NCBI GenBank assembly: GCA_002421685.1
Contig: DISB01000023.1
Coordinates: 1 to 64,000, forward strand
DNA length: 64,000 bases
Origin: Bacteroidetes bacterium UBA6221
Lineage (GTDB): Bacteria; Bacteroidota; Bacteroidia; Chitinophagales; Chitinophagaceae
Reading direction: 5' to 3'
Position numbers and translations under genes: made by a program. The notes beneath the pieces were generated by a model. The model was not told the DNA's origin and made no database searches. It was given only the letters and a program-made list of their open reading frames with translations. Positions 33,181 through 42,408 of the stretch are shown one piece after another (position 1 is the stretch's first letter; each line of letters begins with the position of its first letter).

Positions 33181-33251
33181 CACGGGCACCTGGATTCGAA
33201 CCAAGATCGAAGGTTTTGGAGACCTCTATTCTACCATTGAACTATGCCCGT
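33181..33251 (-). tRNA. tRNA-Trp (CCA anticodon)
   Basis: The minus strand folds into a full cloverleaf: acceptor ACGGGCA/TGCCCGT (seven perfect pairs), D-stem GTTC/GAAT, anticodon loop CTCCAAA giving CCA, variable loop of four, T-arm CTTGG-TTCGAAT-CCAGG, and discriminator G73. CCA-3' is not encoded. It directly precedes secE-nusG. Confidence 0.95.
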
Positions 33252-33282
33252 ATTTTAAAGAGCTACAATATAAACCTGCCGC

Positions 33283-33313
33283 AAATTAAAAAGCCCCCTT
33301 TGCAGGAGGGACT
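33283..33313 (-). terminator. Intrinsic terminator
   Basis: On the minus strand AGTCCCT pairs with AGGGGGCT (33292-33313), followed by TTTTTAATTT. It lies downstream of the chelatase-like/PepSY gene pair. Confidence 0.7.
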
Positions 33314-33435
33314 GCAAAAATAGGAAAATCTTTCCGAAAAAACTACGCGGACCAGCCCCCAACTCAGGTATTTTTTTGTCGTTCCAGGTTCAAATAACCT
33401 TTTCTTATTAAGCGTAATACCTTTGCACCCTGCCG

Positions 33436-34008
33436 TTATACCCACTGGCCAATAACAATAGCAACCACGGGTGGAACAAAGCCGGCGGCAAACAACCACT
33501 TTCCCCGGCCTGAAAAACCCTTCTTCTCTTTCAGGACAAATAGCCCGCTAACGCTGACGACGATAAGCATCAGGGCAAAAAGGTCTGATACCCATTTCCA
33601 CCATTCAATGCTGTTTTTGTGCAATACGTCCATCTGGTAAAACACGGGGCGCCGCGATATTTGCTCATACACCGCTTCGTTTGTACTAAAATTGAGGTGT
33701 AGCGATGCATCATCGTAGTATATTTTCACCTGGTCGGCGGTAGGTGCATCATATACCTTATATTTTTTTTCACCAACCATCTCGCCAAAGGCAGTAATAT
33801 CTTTTTCAGTAATCTTCCCATCTTTAAAATTCCCATCGATCTGTATAGTTTTCCTGTTGATAATGAAATCGGGGTTCCACTCTCTGACATGGTTGAGCGC
33901 TATGCCCGACAGGCAGTAGACAATTATCAGACCCGAAAAGAAATACCCCAGGTCTCTATGCGTGGCAATATTCAGCCTCCTTACCTTCTTTACCAGCTCA
34001 CTTGCCAT
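33436..34008 (-). CDS. PepSY-associated transmembrane protein
   Basis: The 190-residue membrane protein has helices at about 20-40, 142-162 and 168-188, with a periplasmic PepSY-like segment between the first two. The N-terminal HRDLGYFFSGLIIVYCLSG (His-Arg at the membrane edge) is characteristic of PepSY-associated proteins that often accompany siderophore or haem uptake and ferric reduction. It begins four bases after the chelatase-like gene and is cotranscribed. Iron-related function is inferred from family and partner. Confidence 0.82.
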   Translation of the reverse strand: MASELVKKVRRLNIATHRDLGYFFSGLIIVYCLSGIALNHVREWNPDFIINRKTIQIDGNFKDGKITEKDITAFGEMVGEKKYKVYDAPTADQVKIYYDDASLHLNFSTNEAVYEQISRRPVFYQMDVLHKNSIEWWKWVSDLFALMLIVVSVSGLFVLKEKKGFSGRGKWLFAAGFVPPVVAIVIGQWV

Positions 34009-34012
34009 ACGC

Positions 34013-34969
34013 TCAGATTTTACCGTTTTTTATACTATCCGCATATACAGCTATTGTGTTTACAATCCAGTTGCTCACATTAAGATCGGGCAATATAGCA
34101 TCCGGCTTATACTTCACTTTAGTTTCATGGCTATCTATCTTCGCAATACCATCCCCTATTATTTTCACCTGGAACATTTCGTCAACCGCCACCAGCACAG
34201 GCACTACTACCGCTGTTTTTTTCTTATTCAATACGCGCCTGATGGCCGCGGTGGTTGAATCAGGCGCATAGTGAACGATATGGCCGCACCAGCCAAACGA
34301 AAAATCTGTTATCCCTGTCTGTTGACACACATATTCACCTGTTTCTGTCAACAGTTCCGACCACTCACGTGTATAGGTTGCATCTCCATAAGCTATCATT
34401 ACCAGCCCTTCATCGCCGGGCGCTTCCGACAGGGTTTTGAACCGGCCGGCGATATTGGCTTTCAATATTTCTGCAAAGTCCGGCAATGGCGTGATCGTTA
34501 TCGCAGCCCGGGGTGTATAACGTTCTATCTTCTCTATCTTCAGCAGTTCCATCGACTGCGGGTCTTCCTTCAGTCCTATGATAGTAGGTATATCATCAAA
34601 AGAATGCGGGCTGACTGTAAGGAATACCGGCACGATGATAACATTAGTATAACCTTCGTTGTCAAACTCCTTTAGCCGTGTAGCTATAGAAGGCTCATTG
34701 TATTCCATGAATGCGGTTTTTATTCCCTGTACATGGCCTGACTGCAATACGTCTTCCCTGATACTGTCTTCAAGGGTCAACAAGGTATTCCGCCATGCCT
34801 CCGACCGCGAGCCATGGTTCATCAGCAATACCCCGGTCTTTTGCTGTACCTGCCCGGCATGTTCCTTACCCCCTGCGCAGGACTGAATCAATATGACCGG
34901 GGATAAAGCAAATAATATATAGAAGGCGCGTAATATTGACAGATACCTAAATCCTATTTTTTGTGACAT
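34013..34969 (-). CDS. Lipid-anchored CbiX/CbiK-like chelatase homologue
   Basis: A 318-residue lipoprotein (lipobox IQSC, Cys31) carrying a class II chelatase-like fold. Family hallmarks are LLMNHGSRSEAW (His52, the position of the metal-binding His) and VSPHSFDDIP (His122); a second half has WCGHIVHY. Sirohydrochlorin/cobalt chelatases are normally cytoplasmic, but this one carries an export and lipidation signal. With the PepSY membrane protein it suggests metal insertion into, or removal from, a tetrapyrrole outside the cytoplasm. This is inferred. Confidence 0.8.
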   Translation of the reverse strand: MSQKIGFRYLSILRAFYILFALSPVILIQSCAGGKEHAGQVQQKTGVLLMNHGSRSEAWRNTLLTLEDSIREDVLQSGHVQGIKTAFMEYNEPSIATRLKEFDNEGYTNVIIVPVFLTVSPHSFDDIPTIIGLKEDPQSMELLKIEKIERYTPRAAITITPLPDFAEILKANIAGRFKTLSEAPGDEGLVMIAYGDATYTREWSELLTETGEYVCQQTGITDFSFGWCGHIVHYAPDSTTAAIRRVLNKKKTAVVVPVLVAVDEMFQVKIIGDGIAKIDSHETKVKYKPDAILPDLNVSNWIVNTIAVYADSIKNGKI

Positions 34970-35185
34970 TTGTTTTTTAGGTGCAAAAAAAATGTTTACA
35001 CCTTACTTCCTGTCATTAAATACGGGAAATTGATTTTAGAAAAAAGGAAAAATTCATTTTCTCTATTCCCTTTACCAAAGTACGATTTCGTCAAACCAAA
35101 AGAAGATTTGGCTAAACCCTGATATAAGGCCGGGCATTGTGGGGGTATTTTCGATCATCATTTCACTTTTTAAAACATTTCAACT

Positions 35186-36547
35186 ATGAAAAAATCACTT
35201 TTGACGTTGGCTGCAGCTTTTTTTGCAGTAGCCAGTTCTTACGCACAATTCACCACTGTGGGGGCAGCAACCTACAATACTACCGGCGGGATCATAGATT
35301 TAGTGCCAGGACCCTGTGGCAGTCATGTCAACGGGGCTGCCTGGGACAACAATACCACCATAGACTTTACCCGGAGCTTTGTAATTGACTATGAAGCGAG
35401 CTTCACTACTTATGGCGGCACCACCGGGGCCGATGGTCATGTGGTGGTGTTTGGCGAAAACATCAACACCGCCGCTGGAAGCACCAGCGTGGGCGGCACA
35501 GCGGGTGGCCATATAGGCTATTACTTCAACAATCCTAGCGGGGATTTTAACAATTCCATAGGCATTGAGTTTGACATCTTCGACAATGCGCCAGGTATGG
35601 GCGATATAGCTAACAATCATGTGATGATAGCTGCCAATGCCAATCCTGCAAGCGTGATAGCCGGGCCGGTAGATATAGTGCCGGGAGGCGGCACGGTAGA
35701 AGACGGCAACTACTACCCGTACAGGATAGAATGGATATGTGAAGACCAAATACTGAACGTGTACTGGAACGATATGCACAACCCCCGTATCAGCACACCT
35801 TTCAATCCCGCCAGCGTGTTCAGCAATCCCGCTGCAGTAAACTGGGGTTTTACTGCAGCACGCCAGTTATCATGCAGCCAACACCTCATCAGGCGCGTGG
35901 TGGTGCAGCAGAGCGACCGTTGCGGTGGCTGTATGGATGCCGAGCTGAGCATAAGCCTGTCGGGCTGTACAGACCTAGGCTACAAAGTAGGATTTGTGCC
36001 GGGGTGGAACAACAGCGGTATTACAGTAACGGTTATGACGCTGGATTTTGGTGACGGCAACAGCATTACGTTACACCCACCGTTCTACAGCCCCCTGCAT
36101 ACATACAACACCCCGGGCACACACATAGTTACTTACACTCTTGTAGGCTATAACCCTGAAACAGGCGAATGCTGCTCTGAACGTATTACCGCCGAGATAT
36201 ACATTCCCAACTGCGGTAAAGGCGGTGAAGGCGGCGAAGGCGGCGAAGGAGAAGGCTTGCAGAAGCCGGGTACAACAGGATTAAACAGCCCGATGACAGA
36301 CCGGACCCTGGCTATTTATCCCAATCCTACAAGCGGCGAAATAAGTATAGCTATGCACGGCAGCAGTTTCAGCGAGGTGACGGTGACTGATATAGCCGGC
36401 AAAGTGATATACAACCAGTCTTATGACGCAGCCAGCAACGCAAATATAAAACTGGACGGCATAGCCGATGGCACCTACTTAGTACAGGTAAAAGGTATAA
36501 ATGGCACACTGGCTACACAAAGAGTAATAGTGAACAGGAACAAATAA
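35186..36547 (+). CDS. T9SS-sorted protein with L-type-lectin-like domain
   Basis: The 453-residue protein has a signal peptide (about 1-21), an L-type-lectin-like beta-sandwich (about 30-235, with IGIEFDIFDN and YPYRIEWI), a PKD-like segment (about 250-345, LDFGDGNSIT), a Gly/Glu-rich linker (GKGGEGGEGGEGEG) and a C-terminal type-A sorting domain (about 375-453, starting LAIYPNPTSGEISI and ending TQRVIVNRNK). It should be exported through the type IX secretion system and attached to the cell surface, probably binding glycans. Confidence 0.88.
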   Translation: MKKSLLTLAAAFFAVASSYAQFTTVGAATYNTTGGIIDLVPGPCGSHVNGAAWDNNTTIDFTRSFVIDYEASFTTYGGTTGADGHVVVFGENINTAAGSTSVGGTAGGHIGYYFNNPSGDFNNSIGIEFDIFDNAPGMGDIANNHVMIAANANPASVIAGPVDIVPGGGTVEDGNYYPYRIEWICEDQILNVYWNDMHNPRISTPFNPASVFSNPAAVNWGFTAARQLSCSQHLIRRVVVQQSDRCGGCMDAELSISLSGCTDLGYKVGFVPGWNNSGITVTVMTLDFGDGNSITLHPPFYSPLHTYNTPGTHIVTYTLVGYNPETGECCSERITAEIYIPNCGKGGEGGEGGEGEGLQKPGTTGLNSPMTDRTLAIYPNPTSGEISIAMHGSSFSEVTVTDIAGKVIYNQSYDAASNANIKLDGIADGTYLVQVKGINGTLATQRVIVNRNK

Positions 36548-36552
36548 CGGCA

Positions 36553-37287
36553 CTACCTGTGGCCTGCCACCACCTTGAAAATGTTGAGAAACCGGTCGCG
36601 GAAAGTTTTCGCGACCGGTATTTCTTTGTTATTCTCCATCAATACATATCCCGCTGTTTTATATTGTTTTACAAGGTTTACATTGACAATATATGAACGG
36701 TGAACCTGGAAAAAAGGCGGGCTGGGTAGCATCTCTTTAAACCTCCCCAGGTTATACGAGCTCAACATTTCCACCTGCATTGTGCACACTTTTGTATATG
36801 CGTTAAGCGCTTCCAGGAATATTATTCCGGACACATCCACATAGTTTATTGCATTGTTTGCAGCAACACCAATTTTGTGATGAAGATCCGCTTCTGCCGG
36901 TACAGTTCTTTTATTGCTGCACCTATTTATCGCTCTTTCCACAGCTATGGCGAGTTCTACTTCGCTTACCGGCTTCAGCAAATAACCTGATGTACTGAAC
37001 TTGAATGCATCCAAAGCATAGTCAGAATAAGCTGTAATAAAAATCACCTCGCATTTCAATTCAGGAATACATCTCAATAGGTCCATACCGTTATGTCCCT
37101 GCATCGAAATGTCGAGGAATAATATATCGCAGGGTGTTGCCCGCAGACCTTCGAGCGCCTTAGACCAGGAGGTAAAACTACCCACTACGTTGATATTCGG
37201 GTTTATGTTCTGTAAATTTTCAACCAGCAATTCTATTGCTTGCGGCTCATCATCCACTATTATACAACTGTAATAATCATTTTTCAT
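36553..37287 (-). CDS. LytTR-family response regulator
   Basis: This 244-residue regulator has an N-terminal receiver (acidic Asp12-Asp13, phospho-acceptor Asp59 in ILFLDISM) and a C-terminal LytTR DNA-binding domain (about 140-240, with YNLGRFKEMLP and VHRSYIVNVN). It overlaps the histidine kinase gene by 11 bases, so the pair is translationally coupled. Targets are unknown; the adjacent T9SS lectin gene is convergent and could be one, which is speculation. Confidence 0.93.
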   Translation of the reverse strand: MKNDYYSCIIVDDEPQAIELLVENLQNINPNINVVGSFTSWSKALEGLRATPCDILFLDISMQGHNGMDLLRCIPELKCEVIFITAYSDYALDAFKFSTSGYLLKPVSEVELAIAVERAINRCSNKRTVPAEADLHHKIGVAANNAINYVDVSGIIFLEALNAYTKVCTMQVEMLSSYNLGRFKEMLPSPPFFQVHRSYIVNVNLVKQYKTAGYVLMENNKEIPVAKTFRDRFLNIFKVVAGHR

Positions 37288-40200
37288 TGTATGGATTTTT
37301 AATTTTAATTATTACTATAGTTCCGCTTTCAGGCATTTGCTTATCTACATAATGTATCTCAATACCGGCATTTTCATACTTGTTAAAAACATCGGTCAAC
37401 TGCTTCAACAACTGACTCCCCTGCGAGGCTTTCCTGTAAGTATTTTGCATATTCAGCTCATAGGAGCGGTTTCTGCCGATGCCGTTGTCATCAATAATGC
37501 AGGTTATAGCGCCGGTAGCTTCATCGCGTTTGATGGTTACAAGCAGTAGCCCGTCACGTTCTTTGGGAAGCAGGCCGTGATTGATGGCATTTTCAACAGA
37601 AGGTTGTAGCAACAAGGAGGGTATAAATAACCGTTGCGCATCTTTAATATCTTTAAGCTCTATCCGGTAGGCAAATAATCCCCCAAACCGCGTTTGCTGC
37701 AGCTCAATATAATGTTGCAGGTTGGTTACTTCATCAGCAACAGAAATATAACGTTTCCGCGACGTTTCCAGATACCCGCGCAACAACCCTGAAAATCTTA
37801 AGATATGTTCATAGGCCTCTTCCATTTTATTTTTCCTTATGAAAAACAGGGCCGAATTAAGAGTATTAAAAATAAAATGGGGATTTATCTGGGCATACAC
37901 CGCACGCAATTCCAATTCCAGCAACTCGTTCTTTTTAGCATTTTTCTTTAATACATTTCTCCTGGTAGCTACGGAAATACCATAAATGAATAAGGCAAGC
38001 AGGGCCACACCAAATGTCCACAATATACCCTGCCATTCATTACGTTGCCACCAATAGGGAGTCACGAAAAGTTTTACCCTCGCTACATTGCTCCTCCATA
38101 CATCGTCCTCAGCCATTATCCATAACTCATATTCCGTACCGGGCTTCAATGAGGGTAGGAATATTTCATTATTGTCCAGGGCCGTGTATATGTCATCCCA
38201 CCCCGGTATTTTACAATAGTATTTTGGCTTTCCTACGCCCAAAGGATTTATTATATCCAGTTTGACATTCCGTTGTTCCTGCGCAATATTTAATGTCATA
38301 TCACGGCCTATTTTATAAAGGCTGTCGTTATATGCCAGGATTACGTTATAGCGTTGTTTATTTTTCCCGGCTTGTTCATATTCCTTCATCCCGGGAAAAG
38401 ACGCCTGGAGCATTCCGTTATCGGTTTTCAGGAAAACTTTTCGTCCTGTTACTGATATGTCATGCAATGAATTATAGGCTGTCATTTTAAAATTTGGATA
38501 CATAACAGCCTCAGAAAAAATCCCCGGCCCCATTATCCGGCTGAACAGGATACCGAATTTTCCTACACAAACTACGGTGTTACCGGCAATACAGAACTTA
38601 TTGTCTTTAATATTGAATTTGGGAAAGAGCCTTCTCCTTTTTTTTCTTTCCGGGTCTACCAGGTAAATATTATTTCCGTCGTTCAACAACAAGTTGCCAT
38701 ACATCGTATCTACCTGAATGCGTTCAATATGGTCTATCCCCAGCGTTTTTAGGTTATCGTTATCAATATTTATTCTTTTATCTCCGGTTATACATATTAC
38801 CTGGTTGTTGTTGTAAGCCCAGAGGCAATTACGTATTTTATCTCTTTCTATCCCGTTGTATCGGCCAGCCACAACAGGCTCCACAAAGATCTTATCATCG
38901 GCGAAATACAGCTTTTCAATACCTTGGGGCGATACTACATAAAAACTGTTTTCATCCGTTTTTGTCATTTGTTTAATTACAGTTGGCAGTGTCCCCGCCA
39001 TTACATCGCCTTTTTTTTGCGATCCTGAAAGAATGTTATGCGTTTGCGAAACAGGGATGGAAACGAAGTTATTAGTATCCAGCCAATCCAGCCGCACGCG
39101 GGTTAAAAGAAATGACTTACCCCCGTATTGTACTACACCAGTCACATGCTCCCAATTGTCTTTGTTATATTCACGCACGCTTCCCGATGTATCTATTGTA
39201 AGCAATTGTCGCGTATTGTCATTCCACCAACAGCTTAGACTATTTATACTGCCGGCATACGTATAATTGCGAAGTGCGGGAGTGGTCAACCGCGTAAATT
39301 CATCAGCTACACCTGTGGCAATATGCAGGCCATTTATATCAGTAAAGGTCACCGCTCCCCACAACGGGTCATGAAAATAATACAGGATATTTTTAGCGCT
39401 GAGTGTCTTATCTGTTGTATTAAGTTCATTTACGGGAATCGTATCAACGATATTGAGGTTCTTATCAAAACGGTAAATATTTCTGTGGGCGATGACATAG
39501 TAGCTATCGCCATACCTGAAATCAGAATAGATATCATCAGGTTCGCCGGCAGGAGTATATAAATGAAATTTACGTTCACGACAAGCCTCTATGTTAAAGC
39601 TCTTCAACATATTCTTTCCTTCTTCGTAATACAGCAGGTATTCGTTAAAGTATACATTGAAGATATTAGGAGCCGACACATAATTGCGGCTAAATAAACA
39701 TCCCTGCAGCAAACGCAAACCACGGGCATCATATTTCATTAAATAACTGGAGTCTTCGGACAGTGATACAATATTATTCCTGTTATTGATTTTGAGCATT
39801 TTACCTTTTAGGTTATCACCTACGTCCTTAAAATAGATCGTGTCGTTTTTCTCTATAGCCAATTGGGAAGTAGCGGCGATTTGCGAATGCTCGTGCACGA
39901 ACTCGTCAGCAATAAACATAACACCCCCGGGATAATCAGTTATGTGGTGAGGGTAATATACCTGGTTCTTCCTGGTTGTATATGCAGCCTTGTATTGACC
40001 GTTCCGGATATAACCAATTTCATTAGCAATGGAATGCACCCACACCCTGTTTTTTTTATCCAGGAAGAGCCCCCAAACATCGTTATTCGCCAATCCGTCC
40101 AATACATTATACAATTTCATTTCGTAGCCGTTGTACCTGGCTACACCCTTGGGTGTGCACACCCACAAATAGCCATATCGGTCCACCAGTCCACTGTAAA

Positions 40201-40318
40201 CATGGCTGGAAGGCAAGCCATGACTGATATTCACATTATACTCCCCAGCATGCCAGGCAAACGTAGTTCGCGCCAGGAATAAAAGAAGGAAAAGGGTATG
40301 TACTGCCTTTATGTGCAC
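37277..40318 (-). CDS. LytS-type sensor histidine kinase with beta-propeller sensor
   Basis: A protein of about 1013 residues with a signal peptide, a long periplasmic region of two-component-regulator propeller repeats and a Y_Y_Y-like domain (SLKPGTEYELWIMAEDD), one transmembrane helix (WTFGVALLALFIYGISV), and a cytoplasmic His-kinase domain of the LytS type with QINPHFIFNTLNS (phospho-acceptor His) and DDNGIG in the ATPase. I start at GTG 40318, giving MHIKAVHTLF as a normal signal peptide; TTG 40336 is also open. It partners the LytTR regulator downstream. Confidence 0.92.
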   Translation of the reverse strand: MHIKAVHTLFLLLFLARTTFAWHAGEYNVNISHGLPSSHVYSGLVDRYGYLWVCTPKGVARYNGYEMKLYNVLDGLANNDVWGLFLDKKNRVWVHSIANEIGYIRNGQYKAAYTTRKNQVYYPHHITDYPGGVMFIADEFVHEHSQIAATSQLAIEKNDTIYFKDVGDNLKGKMLKINNRNNIVSLSEDSSYLMKYDARGLRLLQGCLFSRNYVSAPNIFNVYFNEYLLYYEEGKNMLKSFNIEACRERKFHLYTPAGEPDDIYSDFRYGDSYYVIAHRNIYRFDKNLNIVDTIPVNELNTTDKTLSAKNILYYFHDPLWGAVTFTDINGLHIATGVADEFTRLTTPALRNYTYAGSINSLSCWWNDNTRQLLTIDTSGSVREYNKDNWEHVTGVVQYGGKSFLLTRVRLDWLDTNNFVSIPVSQTHNILSGSQKKGDVMAGTLPTVIKQMTKTDENSFYVVSPQGIEKLYFADDKIFVEPVVAGRYNGIERDKIRNCLWAYNNNQVICITGDKRINIDNDNLKTLGIDHIERIQVDTMYGNLLLNDGNNIYLVDPERKKRRRLFPKFNIKDNKFCIAGNTVVCVGKFGILFSRIMGPGIFSEAVMYPNFKMTAYNSLHDISVTGRKVFLKTDNGMLQASFPGMKEYEQAGKNKQRYNVILAYNDSLYKIGRDMTLNIAQEQRNVKLDIINPLGVGKPKYYCKIPGWDDIYTALDNNEIFLPSLKPGTEYELWIMAEDDVWRSNVARVKLFVTPYWWQRNEWQGILWTFGVALLALFIYGISVATRRNVLKKNAKKNELLELELRAVYAQINPHFIFNTLNSALFFIRKNKMEEAYEHILRFSGLLRGYLETSRKRYISVADEVTNLQHYIELQQTRFGGLFAYRIELKDIKDAQRLFIPSLLLQPSVENAINHGLLPKERDGLLLVTIKRDEATGAITCIIDDNGIGRNRSYELNMQNTYRKASQGSQLLKQLTDVFNKYENAGIEIHYVDKQMPESGTIVIIKIKNPYNEK

Positions 40319-40535
40319 TATATCAATTGATTGCAATTCTTACCTGCAATCAATTTACAACTAATTGTATACTCGTAAGCAGGGGAAAAACACTATTATT
40401 AGTTCAAATGACAATACATATACAAGCCTGCAATAAATGTACAGATAGCAAATATTCATACCCATTTTCAGGTAAGAGAATGGACAATCGTGCCGAACGC
40501 TTACCCAAGATAAACACACGTCATAGTAACACCAT
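40319..40535 (+). other. Gene-free intergenic region
   Basis: Upstream of the kinase gene, about 215 bases of AT-rich sequence with no open frame I can support and no match to the -7/-33 pattern on either strand. A promoter for the kinase must lie here. Confidence 0.6.
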
Positions 40536-40579
40536 GATAGTACAAGGCCCCGAACCTTAGTTCGGGGCCTTGTACTATC
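40536..40579. terminator. Perfect 20-bp inverted repeat downstream of rny
   Basis: Bases 40536-40555 are exactly complementary to 40560-40579, with a four-base loop (CTTA). The stem begins GATAGTACAAGGCCCC. It lies about 60 bases beyond the rny stop and is its likely terminator, though no U-run follows immediately in either direction. Confidence 0.75.
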
Positions 40580-40639
40580 AAAATTATATTATCGGCACAT
40601 TATCGAATTATCAAATTCCCCTCAAGGAGCGGAAGGAGA

Positions 40640-42214
40640 TTACCTGGCTATATTCACCGAGCGCAGTTCGCGAATGACGGTAACCTTTACCTGCCCAGGG
40701 TACTGCATCTCCTTCTGTATTTTATCTGCTATTTCAAAGGAGAGCTTTTCGCTGTCGGCATCGGTCACCTTTTCGGCTTCCACTATCACACGCAACTCAC
40801 GGCCCGCCTGTATGGCATATGCTTTCTCCACGCCAGTGTAGGCCATGGCCAGCGCCTCCAGGTCTTTGATACGCTGCAGGTAACTTTGCATGATTTCGCG
40901 GCGTGCACCGGGGCGCGCACCGCTGATGGCATCGCAGGCCTGCACTATGGGCGAAATGATATAAGCCATTTCCATTTCGTCGTGGTGGGCGCCTATGGCA
41001 TTCACCACGGCGGCATGTTCGCCGCATTTCTCGGCTACCTTGGCACCCAGCAGGGCGTGGCTCAATTCTGATTCTTCATCGGGCACCTTACCTATATCGT
41101 GCAGGAGGCCGGCACGTTTGGCCAGTTTCACTACTTTTTGCCCCAGCCCCAGTTCAGCAGCCATAGTGGCGCAGAGGTTAGCTGTTTCTTTAGAGTGCAT
41201 CAGCAGGTTTTGTCCGTAAGAGGAGCGGAAACGCATTTTTCCCACCAGGCGCACCAGGTCTTTATGCAGGCCATGAATGCCTAGTTCTATTATGGTGCGT
41301 TCGCCTATTTCCATTATCTGCTCTTCCAGTTGGCGGCGGGTCTTTTCCACTACTTCCTCGATACGGGCAGGGTGAATACGTCCATCCTGCACCAGTCTTT
41401 GCAGCGACAGCCTGGCTATCTCGCGGCGGAAGGGGTCAAAGCAGGAAAGTATGATTGCTTCCGGGGTATCATCAATGATAAGGTCCACACCTGTAGCAGC
41501 CTCTATAGCACGAATATTACGTCCTTCCCGCCCTATTATCTGGCCTTTTACTTCGTCGGTCTCCAGGTTGAACACCGTAATGGCGTTCTCGATAGTTTGC
41601 TCGGCCGCGGTGCGCTGTATGGTCTGGATAATGATTTTCTTGGCTTCTTTGGTAGCATTCACCTTAGCCTCTTCCATTATCTCTTTTACATGAGACATGG
41701 CCTTGGTACGGGCTTCTTCCTTAATCACCTCCATCAACTCAGTTTTTGCCTCTTCGGCGCTGAGGCTGGCCACCTTTTCCAGGCGCTTGATATGCTCTTC
41801 CTGGTGGCGCTCCAGCTCGGTACGCTTAATGTTCACGACCTCGAGTTGTTTGTCGAGGTTTTCTTTCAACTGGTTGTATTCGTTGATTTGTTTTTGCAGG
41901 CCTGCATTCTTATCATTCAGGCCCTGCTGCAGTTGCTTCTGCTTGCTTTCGGCTTCGGCCAGTTTCTGGTTGCGGCGCATTACTTCCTGTTCATGCTCGC
42001 TTTTCTTTTGCAGGAAGTGCTCTTTGGCTTCCAGTATTTTCTTTTCCTTAAGTGTTTCCGCGTAAGCTATTGCGTCCTCTGTTAATTTTTTGGCCTGTTG
42101 TTCTGCTTCTGCTATTTGTTTTTGAGTGTTTTTCGCAAATATTTGTTTACCAAGAAATATACCTATAAGGACTGCCACCACCGAGACGATGGCAATTATG
42201 ACTGTTGATTCCAT
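40640..42214 (-). CDS. rny: Ribonuclease Y
   Basis: The 524-residue endoribonuclease initiates mRNA decay at the inner membrane. An N-terminal membrane helix (1-22) is followed by a long Gln/Glu/Lys-rich coiled coil (about 25-195), a KH domain (IIGREGRNIRAIEAATGVDL), and an HD domain (LLHDIGKVPDEE). Length and order match the family. zapA, which is often just upstream in Bacteroidota, is absent. Confidence 0.96.
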   Translation of the reverse strand: MESTVIIAIVSVVAVLIGIFLGKQIFAKNTQKQIAEAEQQAKKLTEDAIAYAETLKEKKILEAKEHFLQKKSEHEQEVMRRNQKLAEAESKQKQLQQGLNDKNAGLQKQINEYNQLKENLDKQLEVVNIKRTELERHQEEHIKRLEKVASLSAEEAKTELMEVIKEEARTKAMSHVKEIMEEAKVNATKEAKKIIIQTIQRTAAEQTIENAITVFNLETDEVKGQIIGREGRNIRAIEAATGVDLIIDDTPEAIILSCFDPFRREIARLSLQRLVQDGRIHPARIEEVVEKTRRQLEEQIMEIGERTIIELGIHGLHKDLVRLVGKMRFRSSYGQNLLMHSKETANLCATMAAELGLGQKVVKLAKRAGLLHDIGKVPDEESELSHALLGAKVAEKCGEHAAVVNAIGAHHDEMEMAYIISPIVQACDAISGARPGARREIMQSYLQRIKDLEALAMAYTGVEKAYAIQAGRELRVIVEAEKVTDADSEKLSFEIADKIQKEMQYPGQVKVTVIRELRSVNIAR

Positions 42215-42408
42215 TTTGTGTTACTTTAAACCTGTGAAATTGTTCCATTTCTAATCGCCTTTTCCATATAATAAAAATACCCGATACGGTTCGGCCTGAT
42301 ATTAGCGGACGAAATTAATAAAAGATTTCGGTATCAGAAACGTGAATATAAGTGATTATAGATGTTTAGGTTGTAATATTGTGTACAGAAAGCAGCCTTT
42401 AATATATA

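Noticed and set aside
33418..33425. A perfect + strand -7 box (TACCTTTG) between tRNA-Trp and the PepSY gene
   Set aside because: No -33 box at the right distance and no rightward gene or RNA downstream, so it is probably a chance match, though antisense transcription is possible.
41330..42085. A 251-codon + strand frame opposite rny
   Set aside because: It mirrors the Gln/Glu/Lys coiled coil of ribonuclease Y and reads as Leu/Phe-rich nonsense, a known artefact of coiled-coil codons.
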